DNA of 64,000 nucleotides, taken from Streptomyces rugosispiralis (GTDB taxonomy: Bacteria; Actinomycetota; Actinomycetes; Streptomycetales; Streptomycetaceae). The notes beneath the pieces were generated by a model. That model was not told where the DNA came from. It searched no databases and saw nothing but the letters and a program-made list of their open reading frames with translations. Location: positions 62,001 to 126,000 of the forward strand of contig NZ_JANIAA010000016.1 of NCBI RefSeq assembly GCF_024505145.1. Reading direction: 5' to 3'. The position numbers and the translations under genes are program-made. How positions within the stretch are numbered: the stretch's first letter is position 1; the number at the start of each line of letters is the position of its first letter. Shown piece by piece: positions 34,446 through 42,920 of the stretch.

Positions 34446-35875
34446 CCGACCCCGAAGTGCACGCAACCACCCCGCAACAGGGCAAGACGAATCTCTCGGG
34501 GCGGCTCGGCACCGGTGCCATCGTCTTCATGGTGATCGCCGCCGCCGCGCCCCTCACGGTGGTCGGCGGCAACGTCCCGCTCGCCATCGCCGGCGGCCCA
34601 GGCGCCGGAGCCCCCGTCGGCTTCGCCCTCGCCTCGCTGGTCCTGCTGGTGTTCGCGGTCGGCTTCGTCACCATGACACCCCACGTTCCACAGGCCGGGG
34701 CCTTCTACGCGTACGCCACCCGTGGCCTGGGGGACCGGGTCGGCGTGGGCACGGCCGCCGTCGCGCTCGTCGCGTACACGGCGGTCCAGGTCGGCGTCTA
34801 CGGCTATCTGGGATGGGCCGTGAACGACGTCCTCCACACCTTCGGCGGGCCGTCCCTGCCCTGGTGGGTGTGGGCGCTCGCGGCGCTCGGCGTCGTGGCC
34901 CTCCTCGGCTACCGCCATATCGACCTCAGCTCCAAGGTCCTCGGTGTGGCACTGGTCCTGGAGATCGCGGTGGTGCTCGTCCTGGACGCCGGGATCTTCG
35001 CCCGGGGCGGCGCCCACGGTGTCGACGTCGAGTCGTTCACCCCGCATGCGGCGTTCTCCGGACCGCTGGGCGTGGCCGTGCTCTTCGCCGTCACCGGGTT
35101 CATCGGTTTCGAGGCCACCGCCGTCTTCCGGGACGAGGCCCGCGACCCGGAGCGGACCATCCCCCGGGCCACCTATCTCGCCGTCCTGATCATCGGCGGG
35201 TTCTACACGCTGTCCTGCTGGGCGCTGGTCCTGGCGGCGGGCACCGAGGACGCCCCGGCCGTGGCCCAGAAGACCCTGGACGGCCAGGGCAACATGCTGA
35301 TGGACACCGCCCAGGCCTACGTCGGCACCGCGCTGCGGGACGTCATGCAGGTGCTGCTGCTCAGCAGCCTCTTCGCCTGTGTGCTCTCCTTTCACAACGT
35401 CATCGCCCGCTACACCTTCACCCTCGCCCGTAAGGACCTCCTCCCGGCGCGGCTGGGCGTCGTCCATCCGCGCCACCACTCGCCGTCGGTCTCCTCGGTC
35501 GTCCAGACCGTCACCGCGCTGGTCCTGGTCGTGTGCTGCGCCGTCGCCGGACTGGATCCACTGGTGAGCGTCTTCGGCTCCATGGCGGGGGTGGCGACCG
35601 TCGGCATGATCCTGCTCATGCTCATCACGTCCATCGCCGTGGTCGCCTTCTTCGCGCGCAACGCCCGGCTCGCCTCGGGCAAGGTCTGGCAGACCCGGAT
35701 CGCGCCGGTGCTCGCCGTGGCCGGACTGCTGACCGCGCTGTGGCTGGTGTTCTCCAACTTCACCCTCGTCACCGGCGTCGGTGTGGGCGCGAGCGCCGTC
35801 CTCGGCGTCATCCCCTTCCTCGCCTTCGTCGCGGGCCTGGTCCGAGGGGATCGCGGCGCGCGGGGGCGGGGGTGA
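34439..35875 (+). CDS. APC superfamily amino acid/amine permease
   Basis: 478 residues with about 12 transmembrane segments. The first segment has the APC signature GAIVFMVIAAAAPLTVVGG, followed by an unwound-helix GGPGAGAPVG motif typical of the fold, and GFIGFEATAVFRDEARDPERTIPRATY, a conserved loop found in actinobacterial amino acid permeases. It starts seven bases inside the end of the nitrilase gene and is surely co-translated with it. It probably imports the amino acid, polyamine or amide that the nitrilase processes. Confidence 0.92.
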   Translation: MLTDPEVHATTPQQGKTNLSGRLGTGAIVFMVIAAAAPLTVVGGNVPLAIAGGPGAGAPVGFALASLVLLVFAVGFVTMTPHVPQAGAFYAYATRGLGDRVGVGTAAVALVAYTAVQVGVYGYLGWAVNDVLHTFGGPSLPWWVWALAALGVVALLGYRHIDLSSKVLGVALVLEIAVVLVLDAGIFARGGAHGVDVESFTPHAAFSGPLGVAVLFAVTGFIGFEATAVFRDEARDPERTIPRATYLAVLIIGGFYTLSCWALVLAAGTEDAPAVAQKTLDGQGNMLMDTAQAYVGTALRDVMQVLLLSSLFACVLSFHNVIARYTFTLARKDLLPARLGVVHPRHHSPSVSSVVQTVTALVLVVCCAVAGLDPLVSVFGSMAGVATVGMILLMLITSIAVVAFFARNARLASGKVWQTRIAPVLAVAGLLTALWLVFSNFTLVTGVGVGASAVLGVIPFLAFVAGLVRGDRGARGRG

Positions 35876-35880
35876 GAAGC

Positions 35881-35924
35881 GCCCGGTCCGGCCGCCCGGC
35901 GAGGCGCGGGCGGCCGGACCGGGC
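35881..35924. terminator. Strong bidirectional terminator
   Basis: A perfect 18-bp stem (35881-35898 with 35907-35924) with an 8-base loop lies between the convergent permease and AraC-type genes. Confidence 0.85.
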
Positions 35925-35939
35925 CACGGCCACGGAGCG

Positions 35940-36806
35940 TCAGACCGCCGTCCGCTCCACGGGGATCCACAGCTCCGCGTCCGCCCGCGCGCCGTCCTCC
36001 GACAGCCGGGTGCGCAGGATCTCCGGACCCGGCCTGCTCTGGTACGGGTTGGACGGGAACCACTGGGTGAAGACGTCCCGCCACAGGTACTGGAGCGCCT
36101 GCGGGAACGGCCCGGAGTTCTCGAAGACGGCCCATGTCCCCGCGGGGACGGTGAGCGTGTCCAGGTCCTCCGGCGCGGCGGCCCCGGTCACCACCCCGTG
36201 GTAGTAGTCGAGTTCGGTTCCCTCCGCCCGGCTCGGGTCGAGGTTGTCGCTCACTCCCAGGATCCCCTCCGGCTCCTGGTCGGACAGGGCGGCGATCCGC
36301 CGTATCGTCTCCTGGCCGATCCCCCGGATGAACTCCGCGATCGCCGGATTCACCCCCTCGTGCACGAGCGGTACCCGGACCTTCTTGCCGACCACCTGGA
36401 ACCGTTCCTTCTCCACGACGCGGTATCGCATGGTGCTGCTCCCTTCGACGATGAGGCGGAAGGACATCCGCGGCTGGGAGCTCAGCGGGGCACCCGCCCG
36501 CCGGGCCTCACCCGGGCCCACACCGTGCATGGCCCGGAACGCCCGCGCGAACGCCTCCCCCGAGCCGTAGCCGTAGCGCACCGCGATCTCCAGCAGTGTC
36601 CGCTCCCCGGCGAGCACCTCGGCCCCCGCGAGAGTGAGCCGTCTGCGCCGGACGTACTCCGACAGCGAGATCCCCGCCAGCGCGGAGAACAGCCGCCGGA
36701 AGTGGTACTCCGACGTCATCGCGATCCGCGCCAGTTCGGCCACCTCGATCCGCTGATCCAGCCGCGACTCGATGTGGTCCAGGGCCTCGTTCAGCCGCTC
36801 CAGCAC
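35940..36806 (-). CDS. AraC-type regulator with GyrI-like effector domain
   Basis: 288 residues from a GTG start with an excellent GGAAGGAGA upstream. An N-terminal AraC double helix-turn-helix (about 8-105: VAELARIAMTSEYHFRRLF, and AVRYGYGSGEAFARAFRAMHG) is fused to a C-terminal GyrI-like/SOUL-type effector-binding domain (about 125-288), with the typical YYHGVVTG and VPAGTWAVFENSGPFPQAL segments. This is the Rob/BmrR-like arrangement in which the C-terminal domain binds small, often cationic or lipophilic compounds. No adjacent transporter is evident, so the target genes are unknown. Confidence 0.93.
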   Translation of the reverse strand: MLERLNEALDHIESRLDQRIEVAELARIAMTSEYHFRRLFSALAGISLSEYVRRRRLTLAGAEVLAGERTLLEIAVRYGYGSGEAFARAFRAMHGVGPGEARRAGAPLSSQPRMSFRLIVEGSSTMRYRVVEKERFQVVGKKVRVPLVHEGVNPAIAEFIRGIGQETIRRIAALSDQEPEGILGVSDNLDPSRAEGTELDYYHGVVTGAAAPEDLDTLTVPAGTWAVFENSGPFPQALQYLWRDVFTQWFPSNPYQSRPGPEILRTRLSEDGARADAELWIPVERTAV

Positions 36807-37061
36807 CTAGGTCTCCTTCCTTGACGCTGATCACGTTAGGAAGCCGGCACTCTGCCGGACCCGACATCCTGTGCCCGGTCCGGTCGGGTATGCCGGCGCG
36901 CCACCGGACCGCCACGGCCGTCGCCTTGCCCGATTTCCGGCGTGGGTGTTCAGCTGTACGCCCGTTCGGTCACCGTTTCATCACAACGCATACACGGCTC
37001 TCCCACTTCGCCGTGCCCGCGCCGGATGATGCACCCCACCATCCACGCACCTGGGAGACAT

Positions 37062-37406
37062 ATGGGCACCCGCACCGTCCAGGCCGCGGCGGTCATCGCC
37101 GTCACCCTGCTCCTGACCGGCTGCTCCAACGGCGGTGACGTGCGCGACAAGAGCACACCGAGCGGCACCCCGGCCGCCGCCGAGAAGGCCGAGACCACCC
37201 GGGCCTGCGTCGATGCCATCGCCGACCGGGCCGCCGCCCACAAGGGCGGAGCGGTCCGCTCCCACCCCGTCCCCGCGCCCTGCGCCCGGCTGTCGGACGC
37301 CGACTACCTGGACGCCTATATGAAGGGTCTCGAGCAGGCGCATCGGGCCGCCCGGAAGACCTCTCAGGGGGAGACCGACAAGGGGGCCGACGGCGGGGGG
37401 AGCTGA
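37062..37406 (+). CDS. Small predicted lipoprotein of unknown function
   Basis: 114 residues. A signal peptide with the lipobox LLTGC (lipidated Cys at about 22) is followed by a Ser/Thr/Ala-rich linker and a short alpha-helical domain with ACVDAIADRAA and YLDAYMKGLEQAHRAAR, with two further Cys (ACVDA, APCARL) that could pair. The ATG has GGGAGA upstream. The 3' end overlaps the convergent pentapeptide-repeat gene by 43 bases. No family is recognised. Confidence 0.8.
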   Translation: MGTRTVQAAAVIAVTLLLTGCSNGGDVRDKSTPSGTPAAAEKAETTRACVDAIADRAAAHKGGAVRSHPVPAPCARLSDADYLDAYMKGLEQAHRAARKTSQGETDKGADGGGS

Positions 37407-38086
37407 TCCGAGGCCCGGTTCGCCGCCCGGTCCAGATGGTCGGCGCAGGAGACCCGTGCGCTCGACCGGGAGCCGTCCGGGCAGAGGACGTTCTCCCAGC
37501 TCGTCGTCGAAATATCGGCATCCCGCAGCCGCGCGCCGCGGAGATCGGAGTCGGACACCGCGGCTCCGCCCAGATCGGCGCCGCTCAGATCCGCTCCGTT
37601 GAGGCCGACATGGGTGAGGGACGCCGCCCGCAGATATACGCCGGCCAGCCGCGCGCCCTCGAAACTGACGTCGGTGAGCAGACCCCTGCCGAGCCTGGCG
37701 CCGCTGAGATCGGCGCCGCGCAGATCGACCTGGGAGAGGGTGGCGGAGGTGAGGTCCGCCCGCCGGAGGTCGGCGCCCCGCAGATCGACGTTCTCCAGCG
37801 ACACCGCCGCCAGCCGCGCTTGATAGAGATTGCCGCGCCGCAGATTGGCCTCGGACACCAGCCCGGTCAGGGTGGACCGTTCGAGATTCACGCACCGCAG
37901 CTTCTTCTGCCACAGATCGCCACCGGCCACGGTGCGGCTGGAGAGATCCTTGCCCGTGCGGCCGGAACAGCTCCGGCCATGGTTGCCGCCCTCCCCGCAC
38001 CCGGCGAGCAGGGCCGCGGACAGGGCGGTCACGATGAGGCAGGTGAGCGAGCGGGGCCACCGCGTGGTCATGGGCCGACGCACCAT
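37364..38086 (-). CDS. Pentapeptide-repeat lipoprotein
   Basis: About 240 residues (the ATG at 38071 is an alternative start). A lipoprotein signal (TCLIVTALSAALLAGC) leads into a right-handed quadrilateral beta-helix made of A(D/N)LXX repeats, for example VDLRGADLRRADLTSATL and LNGADLSGADLGG. Three Cys beyond the lipobox (SCSG, LRCVNL and LCPDGS, plus SCADH) suggest disulphides outside the membrane. Pentapeptide proteins act as scaffolds or DNA mimics, and an exported lipidated form is more likely structural. The gene begins only five bases after the ferritin-like gene stops, so the two form an operon. Its end overlaps the convergent lipoprotein gene. Confidence 0.85.
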   Translation of the reverse strand: MVRRPMTTRWPRSLTCLIVTALSAALLAGCGEGGNHGRSCSGRTGKDLSSRTVAGGDLWQKKLRCVNLERSTLTGLVSEANLRRGNLYQARLAAVSLENVDLRGADLRRADLTSATLSQVDLRGADLSGARLGRGLLTDVSFEGARLAGVYLRAASLTHVGLNGADLSGADLGGAAVSDSDLRGARLRDADISTTSWENVLCPDGSRSSARVSCADHLDRAANRASDQLPPPSAPLSVSP

Positions 38087-38091
38087 GGATG

Positions 38092-38625
38092 TCAGACGCC
38101 GATCAGATCCACCAGATCGTCGGCGTGCTCCTCCTCTTCCTCCAGGATCGACTCCATCAGCCGGCGGGTGGTCGGGTCGTGTTCGCCCAGCCAGCGGATG
38201 ATCTCCTGATAGCTGGCGATCACGATGCGCTCGGCGAGCAGATTGTGCTCCAGCATGGCCTTGAGGTCGTTGCCGGCCGGGGTGGTGTAGTCGGTGTGGG
38301 AGCGCTGGGTCAGCGAGGCGGGATCGAAGTCGGGGTCGCCGCCGAGCTGCGAGACGCGTTCGGCGGCGCGCAGCGCGTGCTGCATCTCCTCCTTGGCGTG
38401 CTCGGTGAACTCCGAGGACACCTGGGCGCGGTCGATCCCGCTGGCCGAGATGGCGTGGCGGGTGTAGCGCAGCCAGCACACCACCTCGGTCGCGATGACG
38501 TCGTTGAGGATGCCGATGACCCGGTTCTTGTCCAGACCGTAGGTGTCCGTCACCGGGCCCGCCGCCATCTTCCGGCGGGCGTCGTCGCGGATCCTGGTCA
38601 CGTCCAGCACGAAGTCGTCGCTCAT
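38092..38625 (-). CDS. Ferritin-like / bacterioferritin-family protein
   Basis: 177 residues, the length of bacterioferritins and Dps-like proteins. A four-helix bundle with di-iron ligand patterns is visible: NDVIATEVVCWLRYTRHA (first Glu), FTEHAKEEMQHALRA (ExxH) and ERIVIASYQEIIRWLG with SILEEEEEHADDLVDLI (second ExxH-type helix). It probably oxidises and stores iron or protects against peroxide. The ATG has GAGAGGG upstream. It is followed closely by the pentapeptide-repeat lipoprotein gene. Confidence 0.92.
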   Translation of the reverse strand: MSDDFVLDVTRIRDDARRKMAAGPVTDTYGLDKNRVIGILNDVIATEVVCWLRYTRHAISASGIDRAQVSSEFTEHAKEEMQHALRAAERVSQLGGDPDFDPASLTQRSHTDYTTPAGNDLKAMLEHNLLAERIVIASYQEIIRWLGEHDPTTRRLMESILEEEEEHADDLVDLIGV

Positions 38626-38750
38626 CGGTGCCCTCTCTGCTCTCCTCGGCTTGGGCGAGTGTTCCCGACGGGGCCCGGAGGGGAGCGGGCGGAGCGGGAA
38701 GATGACTGGATCGCCGCACAGCGCCAGCCGATCGGCGGTATCCGGCGCCG

Positions 38751-38786
38751 GTGCGGCGTCCCGGGGCCGTGCGGCGTCCCGGGGCC
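38751..38786. repeat. 18-bp tandem duplication
   Basis: The unit GTGCGGCGTCCCGGGGCC is present twice in exact tandem, about 125 bases upstream of the ferritin-like start. No role is evident. Confidence 0.8.
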
Positions 38787-38920
38787 GTGCGGGGGATCGG
38801 GGCGAGTGGCCATGCCGTTGTCGGTGGCGTGCCACCCGATCACCTGGGCGGGCCGGACCCTTCATCCCGCCCGCATGGTCGAGCGGACTCGCCCCACCAG
38901 GCCACACCACGTACGACTTC

Positions 38921-38953
38921 GGCGCCGGCCAGGCGGGAAACTTGGCCGGCGCC
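38921..38953 (-). terminator. Terminator of the molybdenum hydroxylase operon
   Basis: An 11-bp perfect stem (38921-38931 with 38943-38953) with an 11-base loop lies about 20 bases past the stop codon of the large subunit. Confidence 0.7.
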
Positions 38954-38974
38954 GAACATTCGACGGTGGAGGTG

Positions 38975-41125
38975 TCAGCCCGCGTGCCCTGGCTCCGGCA
39001 CGTTCGTCCCCGCCGACAGGACCCGGTCCGGGCGGATCGGCAGGTTGCGGTGGCGGACGCCGGTGGCGTGCCACACCGCGTTGGAGATCGCCGCCGCGGC
39101 CCCCACGATGCCGATCTCACCGACGCCCTTGATGCCGACCGGGTCGTCCGGATCCGGGTCGTCCACCCAGTCGGCCTCGACGATCGGCACATCGGCGTTG
39201 GCGGCGAAGTGGTAGCCCGCGAGGTCGGGGCTGACGAGGCCGCCCGAGGCCCGGTCCCTGACCGCCTCCTCGTGCAGGGCCATGGAGATGCCCCAGATCA
39301 TCCCGCCGACGAGCTGGTTGCGCGCGGTCAGCGGGTTGACGATCCGGCCCGCCGCGAAGATGCCGAGCATCCGGCGCACCCGGACCTCTCCGCTGGTGAC
39401 GTCCACGGCCACCTCGGCGAACTGCGCGCCGAAGGAGTGCCGTTCCTTACTGGCCAGGGCGCCGATGGCCTCGGTGGTGTCGGAGCGTGCGGTGATTCCC
39501 TCGGGCGGGATGTCGCCGCCCAGGGCCAGCCGCTCGCGCAGTTCGCTCACCGCGATCCCCACCGCCCACGCCCAGGAGCGCGTGCCCATCGACCCACCGG
39601 CGAGCATCGCCGGGCCGAGGTCGCTGTCCGCCATGACCACCCGGACCCGCTCCGGATCCACCGCCAGCGCGTCCGCGGCGACCAGGTTGATGGCGGTCCG
39701 GGCGCCGGTGCCGATGTCCGCCGCGTTGATGCGCACGGTGAAGGTGCCGTCCGCCTCCGCCGTCACCCCCGCCGTGGACGGTCCGGCGCCGGAGTGGAAG
39801 CTGGCCGCCGCCATACCGGTCCCGAGCAGCCAGCGCCCCTCGCGGCGCAGCCCCGGACGGGGATCCCGGTCGGCCCAGCCGAACCTGCGGGAGCCCTCCT
39901 CGTAGCAGGCGACCAGATTGCGGCTGCTGAACGGCAGGCCCGAGACCGGGCCCCGGTCGGGCTCGTTGCGGACACGCAGCTCGATCGGGTCGATGCCGGA
40001 CTTCTCGGCGAGCTCGTCCATGGCGCACTCCAGCGCGAACGAGCCCGGTGCCTCGCCCGGGGCGCGCATGAAGGTCGGGCTCGGCACATCGAGCCGTACG
40101 ACCCGGTCGCTGGTGTAGTGCGCGTCGGCGTCGTACATCACGCGGCTCACCGTGGCGCTCCGCTCGATGAACTCGTGGACGGTCGACGTGACGCACTCGG
40201 ACCGGTGGTCGAGCACCCGCAGCCGCCCCGACTCGTCGGTGCCGAGCCTGACCCGCTGCGCGGTGGGGCTGCGGTAGCCGATCGTCGAGAACATCTGGCG
40301 GCGGGTCATGACGACGCGCACCGGGCGCTGGAGGAGGGTGGCGGCCATGACGGCGGCCACCTGGTGCGGGCGGGTGGTCTTGGAGCCGAAGCCGCCGCCG
40401 ACGTGCTCGGAGCGCACCCGCACCGACTCCGCGTCGAGGGAGAAGATCTGCGCGAGCTCGGCGGCCACCATCGTGCTGCCCTGGTTGGAGTCGAAGACCT
40501 CGAGCCGGCCGCCGTCCCAGTGGGCCGTCGCCGCGTGCGGCTCCATGGGGTTGTGGTGCTCTTCCGGGGTGGTGTACTCGGAGTCCACGACGAAGGTGGA
40601 CGCGGCGAGTTCGGCCTCGACGTCCCCCTTCGTCGCCACCGCCGGACCGAAGGGCGAGTCCGCGGGGGTGTACATGTCGGGGTGTCCGGCGGTGAAGCCG
40701 ATGTCGTGCGGCTCCTGGTCGTACCGGACGACCAGCGCTTCCGCGGCCTCCCTGGCCTGCTCGGGCCGCTCGGCGATGACCAGCGCCACCGGCCAGCCCA
40801 TGAAGGGGACGCGGTCGTTCTGGAAGACCCCGAGGATCGGGTCGGGCTTCCCGATCATGCCCATGTAGTCCAGGTTGACCCGCGGGGCGTTCTCGTGGTG
40901 GACGACCGCGAGGACACCGGGCATGGCGAGGACCGGCTCGGACTCGACCGCGCTGACGCGGCCGCGGGCCACGGTGGACAGCACCATCCAGCCATGGGCG
41001 AGGTCGGGCAGGGGGATGTCGCCCGCGTAGCGGGCCGCTCCGGTGACCTTCTCCCGGCCCTCCAGGCGGGTGCGCGCGGTGCCGAAGGCGCCCGTCGTCG
41101 TGGTGGTTCCGGTCGTCGTGGTCAT
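38975..41125 (-). CDS. Xanthine dehydrogenase-family molybdopterin-binding subunit (PaoC/YagR-like)
   Basis: 716 residues. The N-terminal LEGREKVTGAARYAGDI is the usual entry of molybdenum hydroxylase large subunits. Further landmarks are HVGGGFGSKTTRPHQ (molybdopterin contact), FMRAPGEAPGSFALE and the near-C-terminal GIKGVGEIGIVGAAAAI, whose Glu is the catalytic base. With the medium and small subunits upstream it forms an aldehyde- or N-heterocycle-oxidising complex. Its ATG overlaps the stop of the FAD subunit (ATGA). The N-terminus has a run of Thr (TTTTGTTTTTG) and no export signal. Substrate is unknown; aromatic or aliphatic aldehydes are typical for the PaoABC branch. Confidence 0.93.
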   Translation of the reverse strand: MTTTTGTTTTTGAFGTARTRLEGREKVTGAARYAGDIPLPDLAHGWMVLSTVARGRVSAVESEPVLAMPGVLAVVHHENAPRVNLDYMGMIGKPDPILGVFQNDRVPFMGWPVALVIAERPEQAREAAEALVVRYDQEPHDIGFTAGHPDMYTPADSPFGPAVATKGDVEAELAASTFVVDSEYTTPEEHHNPMEPHAATAHWDGGRLEVFDSNQGSTMVAAELAQIFSLDAESVRVRSEHVGGGFGSKTTRPHQVAAVMAATLLQRPVRVVMTRRQMFSTIGYRSPTAQRVRLGTDESGRLRVLDHRSECVTSTVHEFIERSATVSRVMYDADAHYTSDRVVRLDVPSPTFMRAPGEAPGSFALECAMDELAEKSGIDPIELRVRNEPDRGPVSGLPFSSRNLVACYEEGSRRFGWADRDPRPGLRREGRWLLGTGMAAASFHSGAGPSTAGVTAEADGTFTVRINAADIGTGARTAINLVAADALAVDPERVRVVMADSDLGPAMLAGGSMGTRSWAWAVGIAVSELRERLALGGDIPPEGITARSDTTEAIGALASKERHSFGAQFAEVAVDVTSGEVRVRRMLGIFAAGRIVNPLTARNQLVGGMIWGISMALHEEAVRDRASGGLVSPDLAGYHFAANADVPIVEADWVDDPDPDDPVGIKGVGEIGIVGAAAAISNAVWHATGVRHRNLPIRPDRVLSAGTNVPEPGHAG

Positions 41126-42114
41126 CGGGCGGCCTCCTCGGTGAGTTCGGTCAGCAGGGCCACGACGAGGTTGCGCATCAGCGGCACCTTGTATCCGTTG
41201 TGGGGCAGCGCCTCGGCGGCGGCCAGCTCCGCGTCCGCGGCGGCGGCGAACGCCTCGGCGGTCGCGGGGCCCCCGGTCAGCGCCCGCTCGGCCGCCAGGG
41301 CCCGCCACGGCCGGGAGGCGACCGCCCCGAAGGCGAGACGGACCTCCTGGACGACCCCGTCCCGGACGTCGAGGGCGGCGGCGATCGAGCCGATCGCGAA
41401 GGCGTAGGACGCGCGCTCGCGGACCTTGCGGTAGCGGGAGTGGGCGGCCACCGGGGCCGGGGGCAGGGTGATACCGGTGATCAGCGCGCCGGACGGCAGC
41501 GCGGTCTCCAGGTGCGGGGTGTCGCCCACGGGCAGATAGAAGTCCGCGAGCGGCAACTCGCCCGGCCCGTCGGCGGTTTCGTACCGTACGACGGCGTCGA
41601 AGGCGGCGAGCGCGACCCCCATGTCCGAGGGGTGGGTGGCCACGCAGTGCTCGGAGGCGCCGAAGATCGCGTGGTTGTGGTGCTCACCCTCGATGGCCGG
41701 GCAACCGCTGCCGGGGAGGCGCTTGTTGCAGGGCCCGGCCACATCGGTGAAGTAGCCGCAGCGGGTGCGCTGCAGGAGGTTGCCGCCGACGGTGGCCATG
41801 TTGCGCAACTGCCCGGACGCACCGGCCAGGACGGCCTGGGCGAGGGCCGGGTAGCGCCGCCGCACCTCGGGGTGGGCGGCGAGATCGCTGTTGGTGACGG
41901 TGGCGCCGATGCGCAGGCCACCGTCCGACGTCAACTCGACGTGGCCCAGGGGCAGTTCGCGTACGTCGACAAGGCGTCCGGGCCGCTCGACGCCGGTCTT
42001 CATCAGATCGACCAGATTGGTGCCGCCGCCGAGGAAACGCGCGTCGGGGTCCGCGCCGAGCACGGAGATCGCCTCGGAGACCTCGAGCACTCGCTGGTAG
42101 CCGAACTCCTTCAT
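41122..42114 (-). CDS. FAD-binding subunit of molybdenum hydroxylase (PaoB/YagS-like)
   Basis: 330 residues. FAD-binding motifs FLGGGTNLVDLMK and ATVGGNLLQRTRCGYF are visible. A Cys-rich insertion (RCGYFTDVAGPCNKRLPGSG with a following Cys) resembles E. coli PaoB, which carries an extra 4Fe-4S cluster, and the sequence continues with the PaoB-like SEHCVATHPSDMGVALAAF. It is flanked by four-base ATGA overlaps with the genes on both sides, so subunits are translated in fixed ratio. Confidence 0.92.
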   Translation of the reverse strand: MKEFGYQRVLEVSEAISVLGADPDARFLGGGTNLVDLMKTGVERPGRLVDVRELPLGHVELTSDGGLRIGATVTNSDLAAHPEVRRRYPALAQAVLAGASGQLRNMATVGGNLLQRTRCGYFTDVAGPCNKRLPGSGCPAIEGEHHNHAIFGASEHCVATHPSDMGVALAAFDAVVRYETADGPGELPLADFYLPVGDTPHLETALPSGALITGITLPPAPVAAHSRYRKVRERASYAFAIGSIAAALDVRDGVVQEVRLAFGAVASRPWRALAAERALTGGPATAEAFAAAADAELAAAEALPHNGYKVPLMRNLVVALLTELTEEAAR

Positions 42115-42668
42115 GCGAGGGCCTCCTCGGTCCCGGCCGTGCGCGCCTCGGCGGCCCGCGCGACCGCCTGCACGATCGACACATAGGCGCCGCAGCGGCA
42201 CAGGTTGCCGCTCATCCGCTCCCGGATCTCGTCCGGGCTGAGGGGCGGGGGTCCCGCTTCGGGGCGGACGTCGGCGGTGGCGGCGCTCGGCCAGCCCGCC
42301 GCGTGCTCCTCGATCACGGCGAGGGCGGAACAGATCTGCCCCGGGGTGCAGTAACCGCACTGGTAGCCGTCGAGGTCGAGGAACGCCTGCTGCACCGGGT
42401 GCAGCTCGTCGCCCTCGGCCACGCCCTCGATCGTGGTGACCTCACGGCCCTCGGCCGCCACCGCGAGCTGGAGGCAGGAGACGGCCCGGCGTCCGTCGAC
42501 CAGCACCGTGCAGGCACCGCACTGACCCTGGTCGCAGCCCTTCTTGGTGCCGGTGAGGTCGAGCTGCTCCCGCAGGGCGTCGAGCAGGGTGGTGCGGTGG
42601 TCGACGGGCAGCGTGTGTTTCTCGCCGTTGATGGTCAGCGTGATGACGCTGGACGTCGATGGGGCCAT
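42111..42668 (-). CDS. 2Fe-2S subunit of molybdenum hydroxylase (PaoA/YagT-like, without export signal)
   Basis: 185 residues. The plant-type ferredoxin cluster is GCDQGQCGACTVL with a later SCLQLA Cys, and the second cluster sits in GYQCGYCTPGQI and GNLCRCGAY. Unlike E. coli PaoA, there is no twin-arginine signal before the ferredoxin domain, so the complex should be cytoplasmic. It is the first gene of the operon; ATG at 42668 with AGAAGG upstream. Expression is probably governed by the divergent TetR protein through the twin palindromes at 42831-42879. Confidence 0.94.
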   Translation of the reverse strand: MAPSTSSVITLTINGEKHTLPVDHRTTLLDALREQLDLTGTKKGCDQGQCGACTVLVDGRRAVSCLQLAVAAEGREVTTIEGVAEGDELHPVQQAFLDLDGYQCGYCTPGQICSALAVIEEHAAGWPSAATADVRPEAGPPPLSPDEIRERMSGNLCRCGAYVSIVQAVARAAEARTAGTEEALA

Positions 42669-42830
42669 GATCAGCCTTCTTTCGCGGGTGTGGTGCGCGG
42701 TGAAGTCGTCCGATGGAGGGCGCCCGGGGCCCAGGGAGGGAGTCCCGGGGATACGGGATGCGGGACCATACCGGTCGGCGCTCGGTTTCGGCCATCCACA
42801 CTGGCCGTTTCAGCCGGTAAGGTGGGCCTG

Positions 42831-42879
42831 AGCGGACAGCTGTCCGCTATGCAGAAAACCTAGCGGACAGCTGTCCGGT
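42831..42879. promoter_or_regulatory. Twin palindromic operators between molybdenum hydroxylase operon and TetR gene
   Basis: AGCGGACAGCTGTCCGCT at 42831-42848 is a perfect 18-bp palindrome. AGCGGACAGCTGTCCGGT at 42862-42879 repeats it with one mismatch. Their centres are 31 bases apart, close to three helical turns, so two TetR dimers would bind the same face of the DNA. The second copy is 41 bases before the TetR start. Confidence 0.8.
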
Positions 42880-42920
42880 GAGCAAGGTCGGCGCTTCGGC
42901 GAGGTCCGGAAGGAGGACGC

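Larger units (their letters stand above)
38626..38974. other. 349-base intergenic stretch between ferritin-like gene and molybdenum hydroxylase operon
   Basis: No gene is supported here. It holds the presumed promoter of the ferritin-like gene, an 18-bp tandem duplication (38751-38768 and 38769-38786) and a terminator hairpin for the operon that ends at 38975. Confidence 0.7.
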
